Counted from the stretch's first letter, positions 28,248-37,465 are shown. The stretch is 64,000 nt of DNA from JARRPM01 sp963792815 (GCA_963792815.1 CAWBXR010000012.1:456211-520210), one strand, 5' to 3'. The notes: generated from the sequence alone by a model not told the origin. Translations and numbers: made by a program.

Positions 28248-29825
28248 TCACTCCCACTCAATGGTCGCAGGCGGCTTGCTGCTGACGTCATAGGTGACCC
28301 GCGACACGCCGGAAATCTCATTGATGATCCGGTTCGACACCCGCTCGAGCAGTTCATAGGGCAGGTGCGCCCAGCGCGCGGTCATGAAATCGACGGTTTC
28401 CACCGCCCGCAGGGCGATCACGTATTCGTAGCGACGGGCATCCCCCACCACGCCGACAGATTTGACCGGCAGGAATACGGCGAAGGCCTGGCTGGTCTTT
28501 TCGTACCAGCCCTCCCTGCGCAGTTCCTCGATGAAAATGGCGTCCGCCAGGCGCAGCAGGTCGGCGTATTCTTTCTTCACCTCGCCGAGGATACGCACCC
28601 CGAGCCCGGGCCCCGGGAAGGGGTGGCGATATACCATGTCGTAGGGCAGGCCCAGTTCCAGGCCGATCTTGCGCACCTCGTCCTTGAACAGCTCGCGCAG
28701 GGGCTCCACCAGTTCGAGGCTCATATCGTCGGGCAGGCCGCCCACGTTGTGGTGTGACTTGATCACGTGGGCTTTGCCGGTTTTGGCGCCGGCGGACTCG
28801 ATGACGTCGGGGTAGATCGTGCCCTGGGCCAGCCACTTGACGTCCTCCAGCCGGGCGGCCTCATCATCGAACACCTCGATGAAGGTGTTGCCGATGATCT
28901 TGCGTTTCTGCTCGGGGTCGGCGACGCCGTGCAACTTGCCCAGGAACAGGTCCTCGCAGTCGCTGCGAATGACCTTCACCCCCATATTGCGGGCGAACAT
29001 CTCCATCACCTGCTCACCCTCATGCAGGCGCAACAGGCCGTTGTCGACGAACACGCAGGTGAGCTGGTCGCCGATGGCGCGGTGCAGCAGGGCGGCCACC
29101 ACCGAGGAGTCCACCCCCCCGGAAAGACCGAGCAGTACCTTGTCGCCGCCCACCGTGGCGCGCACCCGGTCGATGGCGTCCTCGACGATATTGGCCGCGG
29201 TCCACAACACCTGGCAGCCGCACAACTCCAGGGCAAAGTGCTCGAAAATACGCCTGCCCTGCAGGGTATGGGTGACCTCCGGGTGAAACTGGATACCGTA
29301 GAAGGGTTCCGTGCGATGGGCCATACCGGCTATCGGGCAGCTCTCGGTGCTGGCGATGAGCTCGAAGTCCCCGGGCAGTTCCACCACCTTGTCGCCGTGA
29401 CTCATCCACACGTCCAGCAGGGCGTTGCCCTCGTGGTCAAAGTGGTCGCGGATGTCGTGCAGCAGGCCGTTTTCAGCCACCAGCTTGATCTGGGCGTAGC
29501 CGAATTCGCTGACATGGGAGCCGGCCACCTTGCCGCCGAACTGCTCGGCCATGGTTTGCATGCCGTAGCAGATACCCAGCACCGGGATTCCCAGCTCGAA
29601 CACGCAGGCCGGGGCCCGGGGCGAGGCGTCCGCGGCAACCGATTCCGGCCCGCCCGAGAGAATGATGCCCCTGGGGTCGAAGTCGCGAATCTCCTGCTCG
29701 GACATGTCGTAGGCGCGAATCTCGCTGTAAACACCCACCTCCCGCACACGGCGGGCGATCAGCTGGGTGTACTGGGAGCCGAAATCGAGAATAAGGATTT
29801 TCTGGGCGTGAATATCTGCGCTCAT
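28248..29825 (-). CDS. guaA: GMP synthase (glutamine-hydrolysing)
   Basis: Converts XMP to GMP using ATP and glutamine. The N-terminal class I amidotransferase domain has the nucleophile in GICYGMQTMAEQFGG and the His/Glu block FHPEVTHT. The ATP-pyrophosphatase P-loop is GLSGGVDSSVVAALLHR. The C-terminal dimerisation domain ends TYDVSSKPPATIEWE, the conserved terminus. 525 aa as expected. It follows guaB by 75 bp on the same strand, the standard guaBA operon. Confidence 0.97.
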   Translation of the reverse strand: MSADIHAQKILILDFGSQYTQLIARRVREVGVYSEIRAYDMSEQEIRDFDPRGIILSGGPESVAADASPRAPACVFELGIPVLGICYGMQTMAEQFGGKVAGSHVSEFGYAQIKLVAENGLLHDIRDHFDHEGNALLDVWMSHGDKVVELPGDFELIASTESCPIAGMAHRTEPFYGIQFHPEVTHTLQGRRIFEHFALELCGCQVLWTAANIVEDAIDRVRATVGGDKVLLGLSGGVDSSVVAALLHRAIGDQLTCVFVDNGLLRLHEGEQVMEMFARNMGVKVIRSDCEDLFLGKLHGVADPEQKRKIIGNTFIEVFDDEAARLEDVKWLAQGTIYPDVIESAGAKTGKAHVIKSHHNVGGLPDDMSLELVEPLRELFKDEVRKIGLELGLPYDMVYRHPFPGPGLGVRILGEVKKEYADLLRLADAIFIEELRREGWYEKTSQAFAVFLPVKSVGVVGDARRYEYVIALRAVETVDFMTARWAHLPYELLERVSNRIINEISGVSRVTYDVSSKPPATIEWE

Positions 29826-29900
29826 AGCTGTTCCTGGGTTTTGCTACTGTGCAACCCGCCCGGGTTGGGGCGGGCCGGAGGCGACCTGAACCGGCAAGCG

Positions 29901-31370
29901 CTAGCGCACCGGGTAGTTCGGCGCCTCTTTGGTGATGGATACATCGTGTACATGGCTCTCGGACATGCCCGCCGAGGTGACCCGCACGAACTCAGGCAGG
30001 GTCCGCATGGACTCGATATCGGCGCTGCCGGTATAACCCATGGCGGAGCGGACACCGCCCATCAACTGGTGGACGATGGCCGAGACGGGCCCCTTGTAGG
30101 GCACCCTGCCCTCGATGCCCTCGGGCACCAGCTTCTCGGCGCCCTTGCTGGCGTCCTGGAAATAACGGTCGGATGAACCCTGGGTGCGGGACATCGCGCC
30201 CAGCGAACCCATACCGCGGTAGGCCTTGTAGGTGCGCCCCTGGTAGAGCTCCACCTCGCCGGGTGCCTCCTCGGTACCGGCGAACATGCTGCCCATCATT
30301 ACCGAATGGGCGCCGGCTACCAGGGCCTTGGCGATATCCCCGGAAAAGCGGATGCCGCCGTCGGCGATCAGGGGGATGCCGGTGCTCTTGAGCGCGGCCA
30401 TCACATTGGCGATGGCGGTAATCTGCGGCACCCCGGTGCCGGTGACGATACGGGTGGTACAGATCGAGCCCGGGCCGATGCCGACCTTGACACCGTCCAC
30501 CCCGGCCTCTGCCAGGGCAATGGCCGCGGCGCCAGTGGCGATATTGCCGCCGATCACCTGTACGGACGGGTAGTCGGCCTTGATCATTCGCACCCGCTCT
30601 ATCACGTTGCGCGAGTGGCCGTGGGCGGTATCCACCACCAGCACGTCCACACCGGCCCGCACCAGTGCCTCCACCCTGTCATCGGTGTCCGGGCTGGTGC
30701 CCACCGAGGCGCCGACCCGCAGCTGGCCGTAGGAGTCCTTGCAGGCCAGGGGAAAGCTCTCGGCCTTGTCGAAGTCCTTAACGGTGATCATCCCGCACAG
30801 GTCGAAGTTGTCGTTCACCACCAGGATCTTCTCGATCCGGTGCTGGTGCAGCAGACGCTGTACTTCCACGGAACTGGCGCCCTCCTTCACCGTAACCAGC
30901 TTGTCCCGGGGGGTCATGATGGCCGAGACCAGCTTTTCCGGGTTGGTTTCAAAGCGCAGGTCGCGGCGGGTGACGATACCTACCAGGTCCGGGCCGTTGA
31001 GCACCGGCACGCCGGAGATGCCATGGGCACTGGTCAGCTCGATCAACTCGGCCACGGTGGCGGACTGCTGGATGGTGATAGGGTCCTTGACCATGCCGCT
31101 TTCGAACTTCTTGACCCGGCGCACCTGCTCGGCCTGCTCGGCAATCGTCATACTCTTGTGGATAATGCCGATGCCGCCCTCCTGGGCCATGGCGATCGCC
31201 AGGCGGTATTCGGTCACGGTATCCATGGCGGCTGATACCAGCGGGATATTCAGCTCGATGCCCCGGGTGAGCCGGGTCTGCAGCGAGACCTGAGTCGCCA
31301 CCACCTCGGAGTAGCCCGGCAGCAGCAGGACATCGTCAAATGTGAGGGCTTCTTCGGCGATACGCAGCAT
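29901..31370 (-). CDS. guaB: Inosine-5'-monophosphate dehydrogenase
   Basis: NAD-dependent oxidation of IMP to XMP, the committed step to guanine nucleotides. The start MLRIAEEALTFDDVLLLPGYS is the usual N-terminus, giving 489 aa. The TIM barrel is split by two CBS domains (about residues 95-205). The active-site loop GPGSICTTRIVTGTGVP contains the catalytic cysteine, and the flap carries YRGMGSLGAM. First gene of guaBA, with its own promoter at 31411-31440. Divergent from xseA, an arrangement common in gammaproteobacteria. Confidence 0.97.
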   Translation of the reverse strand: MLRIAEEALTFDDVLLLPGYSEVVATQVSLQTRLTRGIELNIPLVSAAMDTVTEYRLAIAMAQEGGIGIIHKSMTIAEQAEQVRRVKKFESGMVKDPITIQQSATVAELIELTSAHGISGVPVLNGPDLVGIVTRRDLRFETNPEKLVSAIMTPRDKLVTVKEGASSVEVQRLLHQHRIEKILVVNDNFDLCGMITVKDFDKAESFPLACKDSYGQLRVGASVGTSPDTDDRVEALVRAGVDVLVVDTAHGHSRNVIERVRMIKADYPSVQVIGGNIATGAAAIALAEAGVDGVKVGIGPGSICTTRIVTGTGVPQITAIANVMAALKSTGIPLIADGGIRFSGDIAKALVAGAHSVMMGSMFAGTEEAPGEVELYQGRTYKAYRGMGSLGAMSRTQGSSDRYFQDASKGAEKLVPEGIEGRVPYKGPVSAIVHQLMGGVRSAMGYTGSADIESMRTLPEFVRVTSAGMSESHVHDVSITKEAPNYPVR

Positions 31371-31410
31371 TGGGTTGATCTCCGGCTGGCGGCATTGAGG
31401 TAAACGTGCA

Positions 31411-31440
31411 ATTATAAATCCCCGGCTTAGTCCAGGTAAA
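31411..31440 (-). promoter_or_regulatory. Probable sigma-70 promoter of guaBA
   Basis: On the minus strand: -35 TTTACC (31435-31440), 18-bp spacer, perfect -10 TATAAT (31411-31416). Transcription would start near 31404, giving a leader of about 34 nt before the guaB ATG. Confidence 0.6.
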
Positions 31441-31463
31441 CAAAAGTTCCCGCGGAATACCCC

Positions 31464-32825
31464 TTGTCCAACCCCTTCAACACACAAAGCCCGCCCCCCA
31501 GCCTCACCGTCAGCCAGCTCAATCGCCAGGCGCGGATGCTGCTGGAAAGCCATTTTGACTTCGTCTGGGTCGAGGGGGAAGTGAGCAACTTCACGGTGCC
31601 CTCCTCCGGCCACTGGTACTTCTCGCTGAAGGACGGGGCGGCGCAGGTGCGCTGCGCCATGTTCCGCAACCGCAACCAGCGCCTGCGTTTCACCCCGGCC
31701 AATGGCGACCACATCCGCCTGCGCTGCCGGGTATCCCTGTACGAGGGGCGCGGCGAGTTCCAGCTGATCGTGGAACACCTTGAACAGGCCGGCGCGGGAG
31801 CGCTGCAGGCAGCGTTCGAGAAACTCAAGGCCCGCTTGCTGGCCGAGGGCCTGTTCGACGCGGCCCGCAAAAAACCCCTGCCGGCGAGCGTCTCCCACCT
31901 CGGGGTAGTCACCTCCCCCACCGGCGCTGCCATCCACGACATCCTCACAGTGCTGCGCCGGCGCTGCCCGGGCATCGAGGTATCCCTGTTCCCGGTCGCC
32001 GTGCAGGGCGAGGGAGCCGCCCGGGAGATCGCCGCGGCCATCGCCCGGGCCAACCGCTGGCAACGGGAGGGTAAAATTCAGCTGGATGCACTGATCGTCG
32101 GTCGCGGCGGCGGCTCCCTCGAGGACCTGTGGGCCTTCAACGAGGAAATCGTCGCCCGGGCGATCGCCGACAGTGAGCTGCCGATTGTCGCGGCGGTAGG
32201 CCACGAGGTGGATTTCAGTATCGCCGACATGGTCGCCGACGCGCGCGCCGCCACCCCCTCCGCCGCCGCCGAACTGCTGAGCCCCGACCAGCGCGAGTGG
32301 CAGCAAAAACTGCAGGCTATCGAAACCAGCCTGGTACGCCTGATAAGGCGCAAGCTCGGCGACGCCGCCCTTGAACTCAGCCACCTGCAGCGGCGCCTGA
32401 AACACCCTGGCGCCCAGTTGCGGGAGCAGTCCCAGCGCCTCGACGAACTGGAACAGCGCCTGGTACTGGCCCAGACCAACCTGCTGCGCCGCCGCCGCAG
32501 CGAACTGGCCCTGCTGGAGAGCCGCCTGCAGGCCAACTCCCCCCTGCCCCGCCTGCGCCAGCTGCAACTGGACCTCCAGCGCCTGCGCCAGCGCCTGAAC
32601 GCCGCTACCCAACTGAAACTGCAGCACGCGAGCGAACAACTCGCCCACCTGGCCCAGTTGCTGGACTCGCTAAGCCCCCTGGGCACACTGCAGCGCGGCT
32701 ACGCCATCATCACCGACGCCGAGGGCAAGGTCGTCACGGATGCAAGCAAGGTAGCTGTCGGGGATGAACTGCAAGGCCGGCTGGCCAGCGGTCAGTTGGG
32801 GCTGACGGTCAATAAGGTCGACTGA
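31464..32825 (+). CDS. xseA: Exodeoxyribonuclease VII large subunit
   Basis: Catalytic subunit of ExoVII, which degrades single-stranded DNA to short oligonucleotides. An N-terminal OB-fold (TVSQLNRQARMLLESHFDFVWVEGEVSN, with SGHWYFSLKD) is followed by the catalytic domain with the conserved GVVTSPTGAAIHDIL, GRGGGSLEDLWAFNEE and AVGHEVDFSIADMVADARAATPSAAAE blocks. A long coiled coil ends in LQRGYAIITDAEG. 453 aa. The start is a TTG (MSNPFNTQSPP); no nearer ATG keeps the OB-fold complete. Divergent from guaB. Confidence 0.95.
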   Translation: MSNPFNTQSPPPSLTVSQLNRQARMLLESHFDFVWVEGEVSNFTVPSSGHWYFSLKDGAAQVRCAMFRNRNQRLRFTPANGDHIRLRCRVSLYEGRGEFQLIVEHLEQAGAGALQAAFEKLKARLLAEGLFDAARKKPLPASVSHLGVVTSPTGAAIHDILTVLRRRCPGIEVSLFPVAVQGEGAAREIAAAIARANRWQREGKIQLDALIVGRGGGSLEDLWAFNEEIVARAIADSELPIVAAVGHEVDFSIADMVADARAATPSAAAELLSPDQREWQQKLQAIETSLVRLIRRKLGDAALELSHLQRRLKHPGAQLREQSQRLDELEQRLVLAQTNLLRRRRSELALLESRLQANSPLPRLRQLQLDLQRLRQRLNAATQLKLQHASEQLAHLAQLLDSLSPLGTLQRGYAIITDAEGKVVTDASKVAVGDELQGRLASGQLGLTVNKVD

Positions 32826-32895
32826 ACGCTCATCTCGGCAGCGGCGCCGTCAGGCTGCTCGTGCCAGAAGTTTACTGCCTGAAGAAACGCAGCCC

Positions 32896-32957
32896 CCGGT
32901 GTGGAGGCCCCCTGCTCGGTTGGAACCCCACGCCCTCACAGGGGGCCTCCACACCGG
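32896..32957 (-). repeat. Foldback element family 1, copy 1
   Basis: Arms CCGGTGTGGAGGCCCCCTG (32896-32914) and its exact complement (32939-32957), 19 bp with no mismatch. The 24-nt core (32915-32938), read on the minus strand, is TGAGGGCGTGGGGTT followed by CCAACCGAG, matching the cores of copies 2 and 3. The arms are unrelated in sequence to those of the other copies. Confidence 0.8.
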
Positions 32958-33034
32958 TGACTGCTTGCATCGCGCTGTTCAATACAGTTTGCCAACCGCT
33001 GGCAGTCAGGTTGCCTTCACACTGCGAGCGGATA

Positions 33035-33096
33035 CCGCTGGGCGGAACCCCCGGGAGGGCGTGGGGTATCAACCGAGCGGGGGTTCCGCCCAGTGG
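33035..33096 (+). repeat. Foldback element family 1, copy 2
   Basis: Arms CCGCTGGGCGGAACCCCCG (33035-33053) and CGGGGGTTCCGCCCAGTGG (33078-33096), 19 bp with one G-T pair. The 24-nt core (33054-33077) differs from the copy 1 core at three positions. It is followed by AGCCGCGGGATGGGACCAGA, also present after copy 3. The gap to copy 1 is 77 nt. Confidence 0.8.
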
Positions 33097-33163
33097 TAGC
33101 CGCGGGATGGGACCAGAACCGCTGAGACTATTCCTTAAATTCAAGCACCGGAGTCAGCGGCTG

Positions 33164-33224
33164 TCACCGGGCTGGGCCCCTGTGAGGGCGTGGGGTTCCA
33201 ACCGAGCAGGGGTTCAGCCCGGTG
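33164..33224 (+). repeat. Foldback element family 1, copy 3
   Basis: Left arm TCACCGGGCTGGGCCCCTG (33164-33182), right arm CAGGGGTTCAGCCCGGTGG (33206-33224). All three non-Watson-Crick positions are G-T pairs on the plus strand. The core between them again reads TGAGGGCGTGGGGTTCCAAC. The right arm ends 37 nt past the crp-like gene stop. Confidence 0.8.
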
Positions 33225-33260
33225 GCAGCCGCGGGATGGGACCAGACAGGCCCGAAGAAA

Positions 33261-33907
33261 TCAGTACTTCGCAGGCAACCGCGTGTTGATGATGATGTGG
33301 CGCCCTCGAAGCGGATGTACTCACCGATAGTGAGGTCCTTGAGGATGCGTGCCACCATCTCGCGGGAGGCACCGACACGGTCGGCGATATCCTGCTGGGT
33401 CAGCTTCTCGGGGATGTACAGGGTGCCGTCGCCGCGCTCCTCGGACAAATCCATCAGCACGTTGGCCACCCGGCCGTAGACATCCTGCAGGGCCAGGCTC
33501 TTCACGTCAGCGGTCAGCTTGCGCACCCGCTGGGACAGGTTGCGGATGAGCTTGCGCCCGATACCGGGATGCTCGTCCAGCACGCGATTGAAATCTTCCT
33601 TGTAGATGATACAGAAGGCCGACTTCTCCACGGTGCGCACGGATGCGGAGCGGGCCGAATCATCGAGCAGGGCCAGTTCGCCAAAGTAATCTCCGGGACC
33701 CTGGGTATTCATGATGAACTCTTTGCCGTTCTTGTCGCTGCAGTAAACCTTGACCTTACCGCTCTCGATCACGAACAGGGAATCCGCGGGATCGTTCTCG
33801 TGGATTACAACCGTGTTCTTGGGAAAAGAACGACTCGTGCTGCTGCTTTCCAGAGCGGCGAGTTCTTCCGGCGAAAGTCCTTGAAATATTTCTACTTTTT
33901 GTAACAT
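33261..33907 (-). CDS. Crp/Fnr-family transcriptional regulator (frameshift near C-terminus)
   Basis: 215 aa. The N-terminal cyclic-nucleotide-binding fold contains FGELALLDDSARSASVRT, a good match to the phosphate-binding cassette of CRP (FGELxLxxxxxRSAxVRA), so cAMP is a likely ligand. No Fnr-type cysteine cluster is present. The C-terminal HTH is LTQQDIADRVGASREMVARILKDL, close to that of CRP. The frame is lost in a run of ATC repeats (about 33296-33302); adding one base restores the end IIINTRLPAKY and a TGA at 33261. Without that repair the frame would run into the foldback repeat. It is divergent from a nucleotide cyclase gene. Confidence 0.9.
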
Positions 33908-34119
33908 CTAGACACCCGTCAGGTTCCGTGAACGAAGACAGGATGGTTTCTGCCCCCACCTGCGAATAGTAACCCAAAGTTTTGCCAAAACGCACCCATG
34001 AGATCAAATTTGCGACCCGTTACCGCCTTAAACCTCGAAACAGCCGGTTCGAGACAGTTTCCCCGCAGCCGCCAGCCTCGTTATACTCCCGGCTGGCAGT
34101 AACTTTCAAGGATCCTCCC

Positions 34120-35571
34120 GTGAACACCGGCGCCGCCAATCCCACACCTGCCCTCTGGAGCGAGATGCTGCTGCGCTCGATGGCTGAACTGCGAGAGCTG
34201 CTCGCGGGACAGGGGGAGCAACTGGGCCAGGAATCTGCCGAGGACTTCAACCACCTGTTCGAGGGGGGCAGGCGCCTCAACGAGATGCTGGCCGGGCCGG
34301 AGTCTGCCGCGAGCCGGCACGACATCATGAACATCCTCTCCGCTATTCGCGGTTATGCGGAACTGCTGAGCGAGGACATGGGTGCCGAGTTCGGCGAGCT
34401 CAAAGCGGCCCTGGCGCGCCTGCTCAAGGCGGTGCAGGCGGCAAACAACGACGACAGTACCCCAACAGCCAGCGGGGCGAAACGCTCCATCACCTCCGAG
34501 CCGGGGTTCATACTGGCGGTGGATGACCTGCAGGAAAACCGCGAGCTGGTTGCCCGCTACCTGTCCCGCAGTGGCCATATAGTGGTGACCGCGGCCAGCG
34601 GCCCGGAAGCCCTGGCTACCCTCGGGCAAACCGATGTGGATGTGGTGCTGCTGGACCTGATGATGCCCGATATGGACGGCCGCGAGGTCCTGCGCCGGAT
34701 CAAGGAACACCCGGAGTGGCGGGCAACGCCGGTTATCGTCATCTCCGGCAGCCAGGACATGGACGGCATTATCGAGTGTATTGAGGCGGGCGCTGACGAT
34801 TACCTGTTCAAGCCCTTCAACCCGGTTTTACTGCAGGCGCGGATCAAGGCGGGGATAGAGCGCAAGCGCTGGCACGACCGGGAAGAGCAGTACCGGCAGC
34901 AACTGGAGCGCAACGAAAAGTTCATCAGGGCCACATTCGGTCGTTACCTGTCAGATGAAATCGTCACCGATATCCTGGAGCGGCCCGAGGGCCTGGAACT
35001 GGGCGGGGACCTGCGCCGCGTTACCATCCTGATGTCCGATATCCGCGGCTTCACCACCCTCAGCGAACAGCTCGCCCCGGCCCAGGTGGTAACCCTGATA
35101 AACCGCTACCTCGGGGCCATGACGGACATCATCATGGAGCACCAGGGCACCATCGATGAATTTATCGGCGACGCCATCCTCGCGGTATTCGGGGCCCCCC
35201 AGCGCAGGGATGACGATGCGGACCGGGCCGTGCACTGCGCTCTCGCCATGCAGGCTGCGATGGCCGGGATAAATGCCCTCAACCGGGCCGAGGGGCTGCC
35301 CGAAATCGATACCGGCATCGCCCTCAACACCGGGGATGTGATCGCGGGCAATATCGGTTCGGAGCGACGCAGCAAATACGGCTTTGTGGGGCACCCCATG
35401 AACGTGACCTCGCGTATCGAAGACATTACCGCCGGGGGCGAGATTCTCGCCGCGGACAGCACCCTGCGCAGCCTGAAAGTCGGGATTCGCGCCGGCAACA
35501 GCAAGGAGATCAACGTCAAGGGCATCGAGCAGTCGATTGTGGTCCACCAGATCCTCGGGGCGGCGGAGTGA
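34120..35571 (+). CDS. Receiver-domain class III nucleotide cyclase with N-terminal His-kinase-like helix
   Basis: 483 aa from a GTG at 34120, preceded by AAGGAT; the open frame begins earlier but without similarity. Residues about 45-105 carry SRHDIMNILSAIRGYAELL, resembling a HisKA phospho-acceptor helix. Residues about 125-245 are a receiver domain: ILAVDDLQEN, phospho-Asp in VVLLDLMMPDMDG, VISGS, and YLFKPFNP. The class III cyclase domain (about 285-450) has both metal aspartates, in ILMSDIRGFTTL and FIGDAILAVFGAP. The usual adenine-specifying Lys just before FIGD is Glu (IDEFIGD), so cAMP specificity is not certain. It is the first gene of a three-gene signalling operon. Confidence 0.88.
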   Translation: MNTGAANPTPALWSEMLLRSMAELRELLAGQGEQLGQESAEDFNHLFEGGRRLNEMLAGPESAASRHDIMNILSAIRGYAELLSEDMGAEFGELKAALARLLKAVQAANNDDSTPTASGAKRSITSEPGFILAVDDLQENRELVARYLSRSGHIVVTAASGPEALATLGQTDVDVVLLDLMMPDMDGREVLRRIKEHPEWRATPVIVISGSQDMDGIIECIEAGADDYLFKPFNPVLLQARIKAGIERKRWHDREEQYRQQLERNEKFIRATFGRYLSDEIVTDILERPEGLELGGDLRRVTILMSDIRGFTTLSEQLAPAQVVTLINRYLGAMTDIIMEHQGTIDEFIGDAILAVFGAPQRRDDDADRAVHCALAMQAAMAGINALNRAEGLPEIDTGIALNTGDVIAGNIGSERRSKYGFVGHPMNVTSRIEDITAGGEILAADSTLRSLKVGIRAGNSKEINVKGIEQSIVVHQILGAAE

Positions 35572-35939
35572 TGACCGGGACCGTCCTGCTGGTGGAAGAC
35601 AATGAGCTCAACCGGGAGATGCTGCACCGGCGCCTGAAGCGGGCGGGCCTGAAGGTGATCACCGCCTGTGACGGGCAACAGGCCCTGGACCTGATGATCA
35701 GCGAGTTACCCTCGGTGGTGCTGATGGATATGAGCCTGCCGGTACTCGACGGCTGGACCGCCTGCCGCCAGGCACGGCAGGACGACCGCATCATGCACAT
35801 CCCGATCATCGCCCTTACCGCACATGCCATGGAAGAGGACCGCCGCAAGGCCCTGAAAGCCGGCTGCGATGACTATGCGACCAAGCCCGTGGACTTCCCC
35901 GCGCTACTTGCAAAAATCGAGGCCCTCGCCTCTTCATGA
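35571..35939 (+). CDS. Single-domain response regulator
   Basis: About 122 aa, a stand-alone CheY-like receiver. The acidic pocket is in LLVEDNELNREML, the phospho-acceptor Asp in VVLMDMSLPVLDG, the Thr in IIALTAHAMEEDR, and the Lys in DDYATKPVDF. No output domain follows, so it is likely a phosphorelay intermediate (DivK/Spo0F type). Its ATG overlaps the cyclase stop by one base (TGATG), and its own stop overlaps the kinase ATG. It would carry phosphate between the kinase and the cyclase protein. Confidence 0.92.
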   Translation: MTGTVLLVEDNELNREMLHRRLKRAGLKVITACDGQQALDLMISELPSVVLMDMSLPVLDGWTACRQARQDDRIMHIPIIALTAHAMEEDRRKALKAGCDDYATKPVDFPALLAKIEALASS

Positions 35940-37465
35940 GCCTGCGCCGTCGACTCACCCTGTCGCTTGTTACTATCCTCATCCTGTTCGCGGTCAACGT
36001 GGGCACCCATTTCTGGGGCAGCTACGCCCGTAACGAAAGTATGATCGCCTACCGCAACTCGGTGACCGCCGCCCAGTTGTCCACCCAGATCGAGCAGTTG
36101 CTCAACGACCAGCGCCAGCAGATTCTGGTGCTGTCCACCCTGCGCGACACCACCGAGGACCAGCTCGAGGCCAATGAACTGGAGCAGGCCCAGGGCGAGC
36201 TGGAAGAGATCAGCAGCAAGATTTCCCAACTGGGGGAACTGAGCCACGATGTCACCCAGATGGACTACCAGAAATTACAAAAAAGCAGTATCGAACTGCT
36301 GGCGGGCTGGCTGGCGTTTTATCGCAATTACAACGACCAGGCCTTCAAGGCCGACATGGACGACCCCCTGCCCTACCTCGAGACGAGCCAGCGCCTGAAG
36401 GAGCTGGAGCAGCGCCAGGCATTTATCGCGGTGCAGCGGGCCAACATCATCGACCGCACCATTGCCCTCACCGACCGCATTACCGTCATCGGCTTTTTTG
36501 CCTCTATTTTCCTCACCGCGACCCTGGGCTTTTTCCTGGTGAGATATACCAACAAATCACTCAAGCGGCTCAAGACCGGCACCCAGCGAATCGGCAGCGG
36601 CGACCTCGATTACCGCATCAAGAACATCGAGGACAGCGGTGAACTGGGCGACCTGGCGACCGCATTCAATGACATGTCCGATAAGCTGCGCAATGCCATG
36701 GACGATGTCAGCAATGCCCGGGACGCCGCCGACGAAGCCAATGCCGCAAAGAGCATGTTCCTGGCCAACGTCAGTCACGAATTGCGCACCCCCCTGAACG
36801 GGATCATCGGCTACAGCGAGATGCTGTATGACGAACTGGCCGATGAACAGGCGATAGACCGCAACCAGTTCCAGCGCGACCTGGAGAAAATCATTCAGTC
36901 GGGGCGCCAGCTGCTGTCACTGATCAATGACATCCTCGACCTGTCCAAGATCGAGACCGGCAAGATGTCCCTGCATGTGGAGGAGTTCAATCCGGGAGAC
37001 ATACTCTCGCAGGTCTGTGACGCCCTGGCCCCGCTGCTGCGCGATAATGACAACGAACTGGTGGCGTCGGATTTCGGCGGCCTGCCGACCCTGCACAGCG
37101 ATGCCGCCAAGTTCCGGCAGATTTTCACCAACCTGCTGAGCAACGCCAGCAAGTTCACTCACAACGGGGTCATTACAGTCAGCGCGCGGCCCGCACCGGA
37201 GCGGGAGGGCTGGGTGGAAATTTCGGTGAAGGATACCGGTATCGGTATGACCAAGGCGCAGCAGGGCAGGATCTTCGACGCCTTTATCCAGGCCGAGGCC
37301 TCCACCAGCGCCAATTACGGCGGCACCGGGCTGGGACTTGCGATATGCCGGGATTACTGTGAGCTGATGGGAGGGCACATAGCGGTGAAGAGCGCGCCCG
37401 GGAAAGGTTCGACCTTTACGGTGCAGCTCCCTTCTGGCTCAGGGTCAGGTCCCGCAGCCGTTTGA
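35936..37465 (+). CDS. Membrane sensor histidine kinase
   Basis: 509 aa. Two membrane helices (about residues 9-28 and 180-203) bracket a periplasmic helical sensor with coiled-coil character (EQLLNDQRQQILVLSTL). A HAMP domain (about 205-260) precedes the HisKA domain with the phospho-His in FLANVSHELRTPLNGIIGY. HATPase motifs are present: TNLLSNASKFT, VKDTGIGM and GGTGLGLAI. It has no receiver of its own; the two receivers upstream in the operon are the likely targets. Its 3' end overlaps the convergent lipoprotein gene by 50 bp. Confidence 0.93.
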   Translation: MSLRRRLTLSLVTILILFAVNVGTHFWGSYARNESMIAYRNSVTAAQLSTQIEQLLNDQRQQILVLSTLRDTTEDQLEANELEQAQGELEEISSKISQLGELSHDVTQMDYQKLQKSSIELLAGWLAFYRNYNDQAFKADMDDPLPYLETSQRLKELEQRQAFIAVQRANIIDRTIALTDRITVIGFFASIFLTATLGFFLVRYTNKSLKRLKTGTQRIGSGDLDYRIKNIEDSGELGDLATAFNDMSDKLRNAMDDVSNARDAADEANAAKSMFLANVSHELRTPLNGIIGYSEMLYDELADEQAIDRNQFQRDLEKIIQSGRQLLSLINDILDLSKIETGKMSLHVEEFNPGDILSQVCDALAPLLRDNDNELVASDFGGLPTLHSDAAKFRQIFTNLLSNASKFTHNGVITVSARPAPEREGWVEISVKDTGIGMTKAQQGRIFDAFIQAEASTSANYGGTGLGLAICRDYCELMGGHIAVKSAPGKGSTFTVQLPSGSGSGPAAV

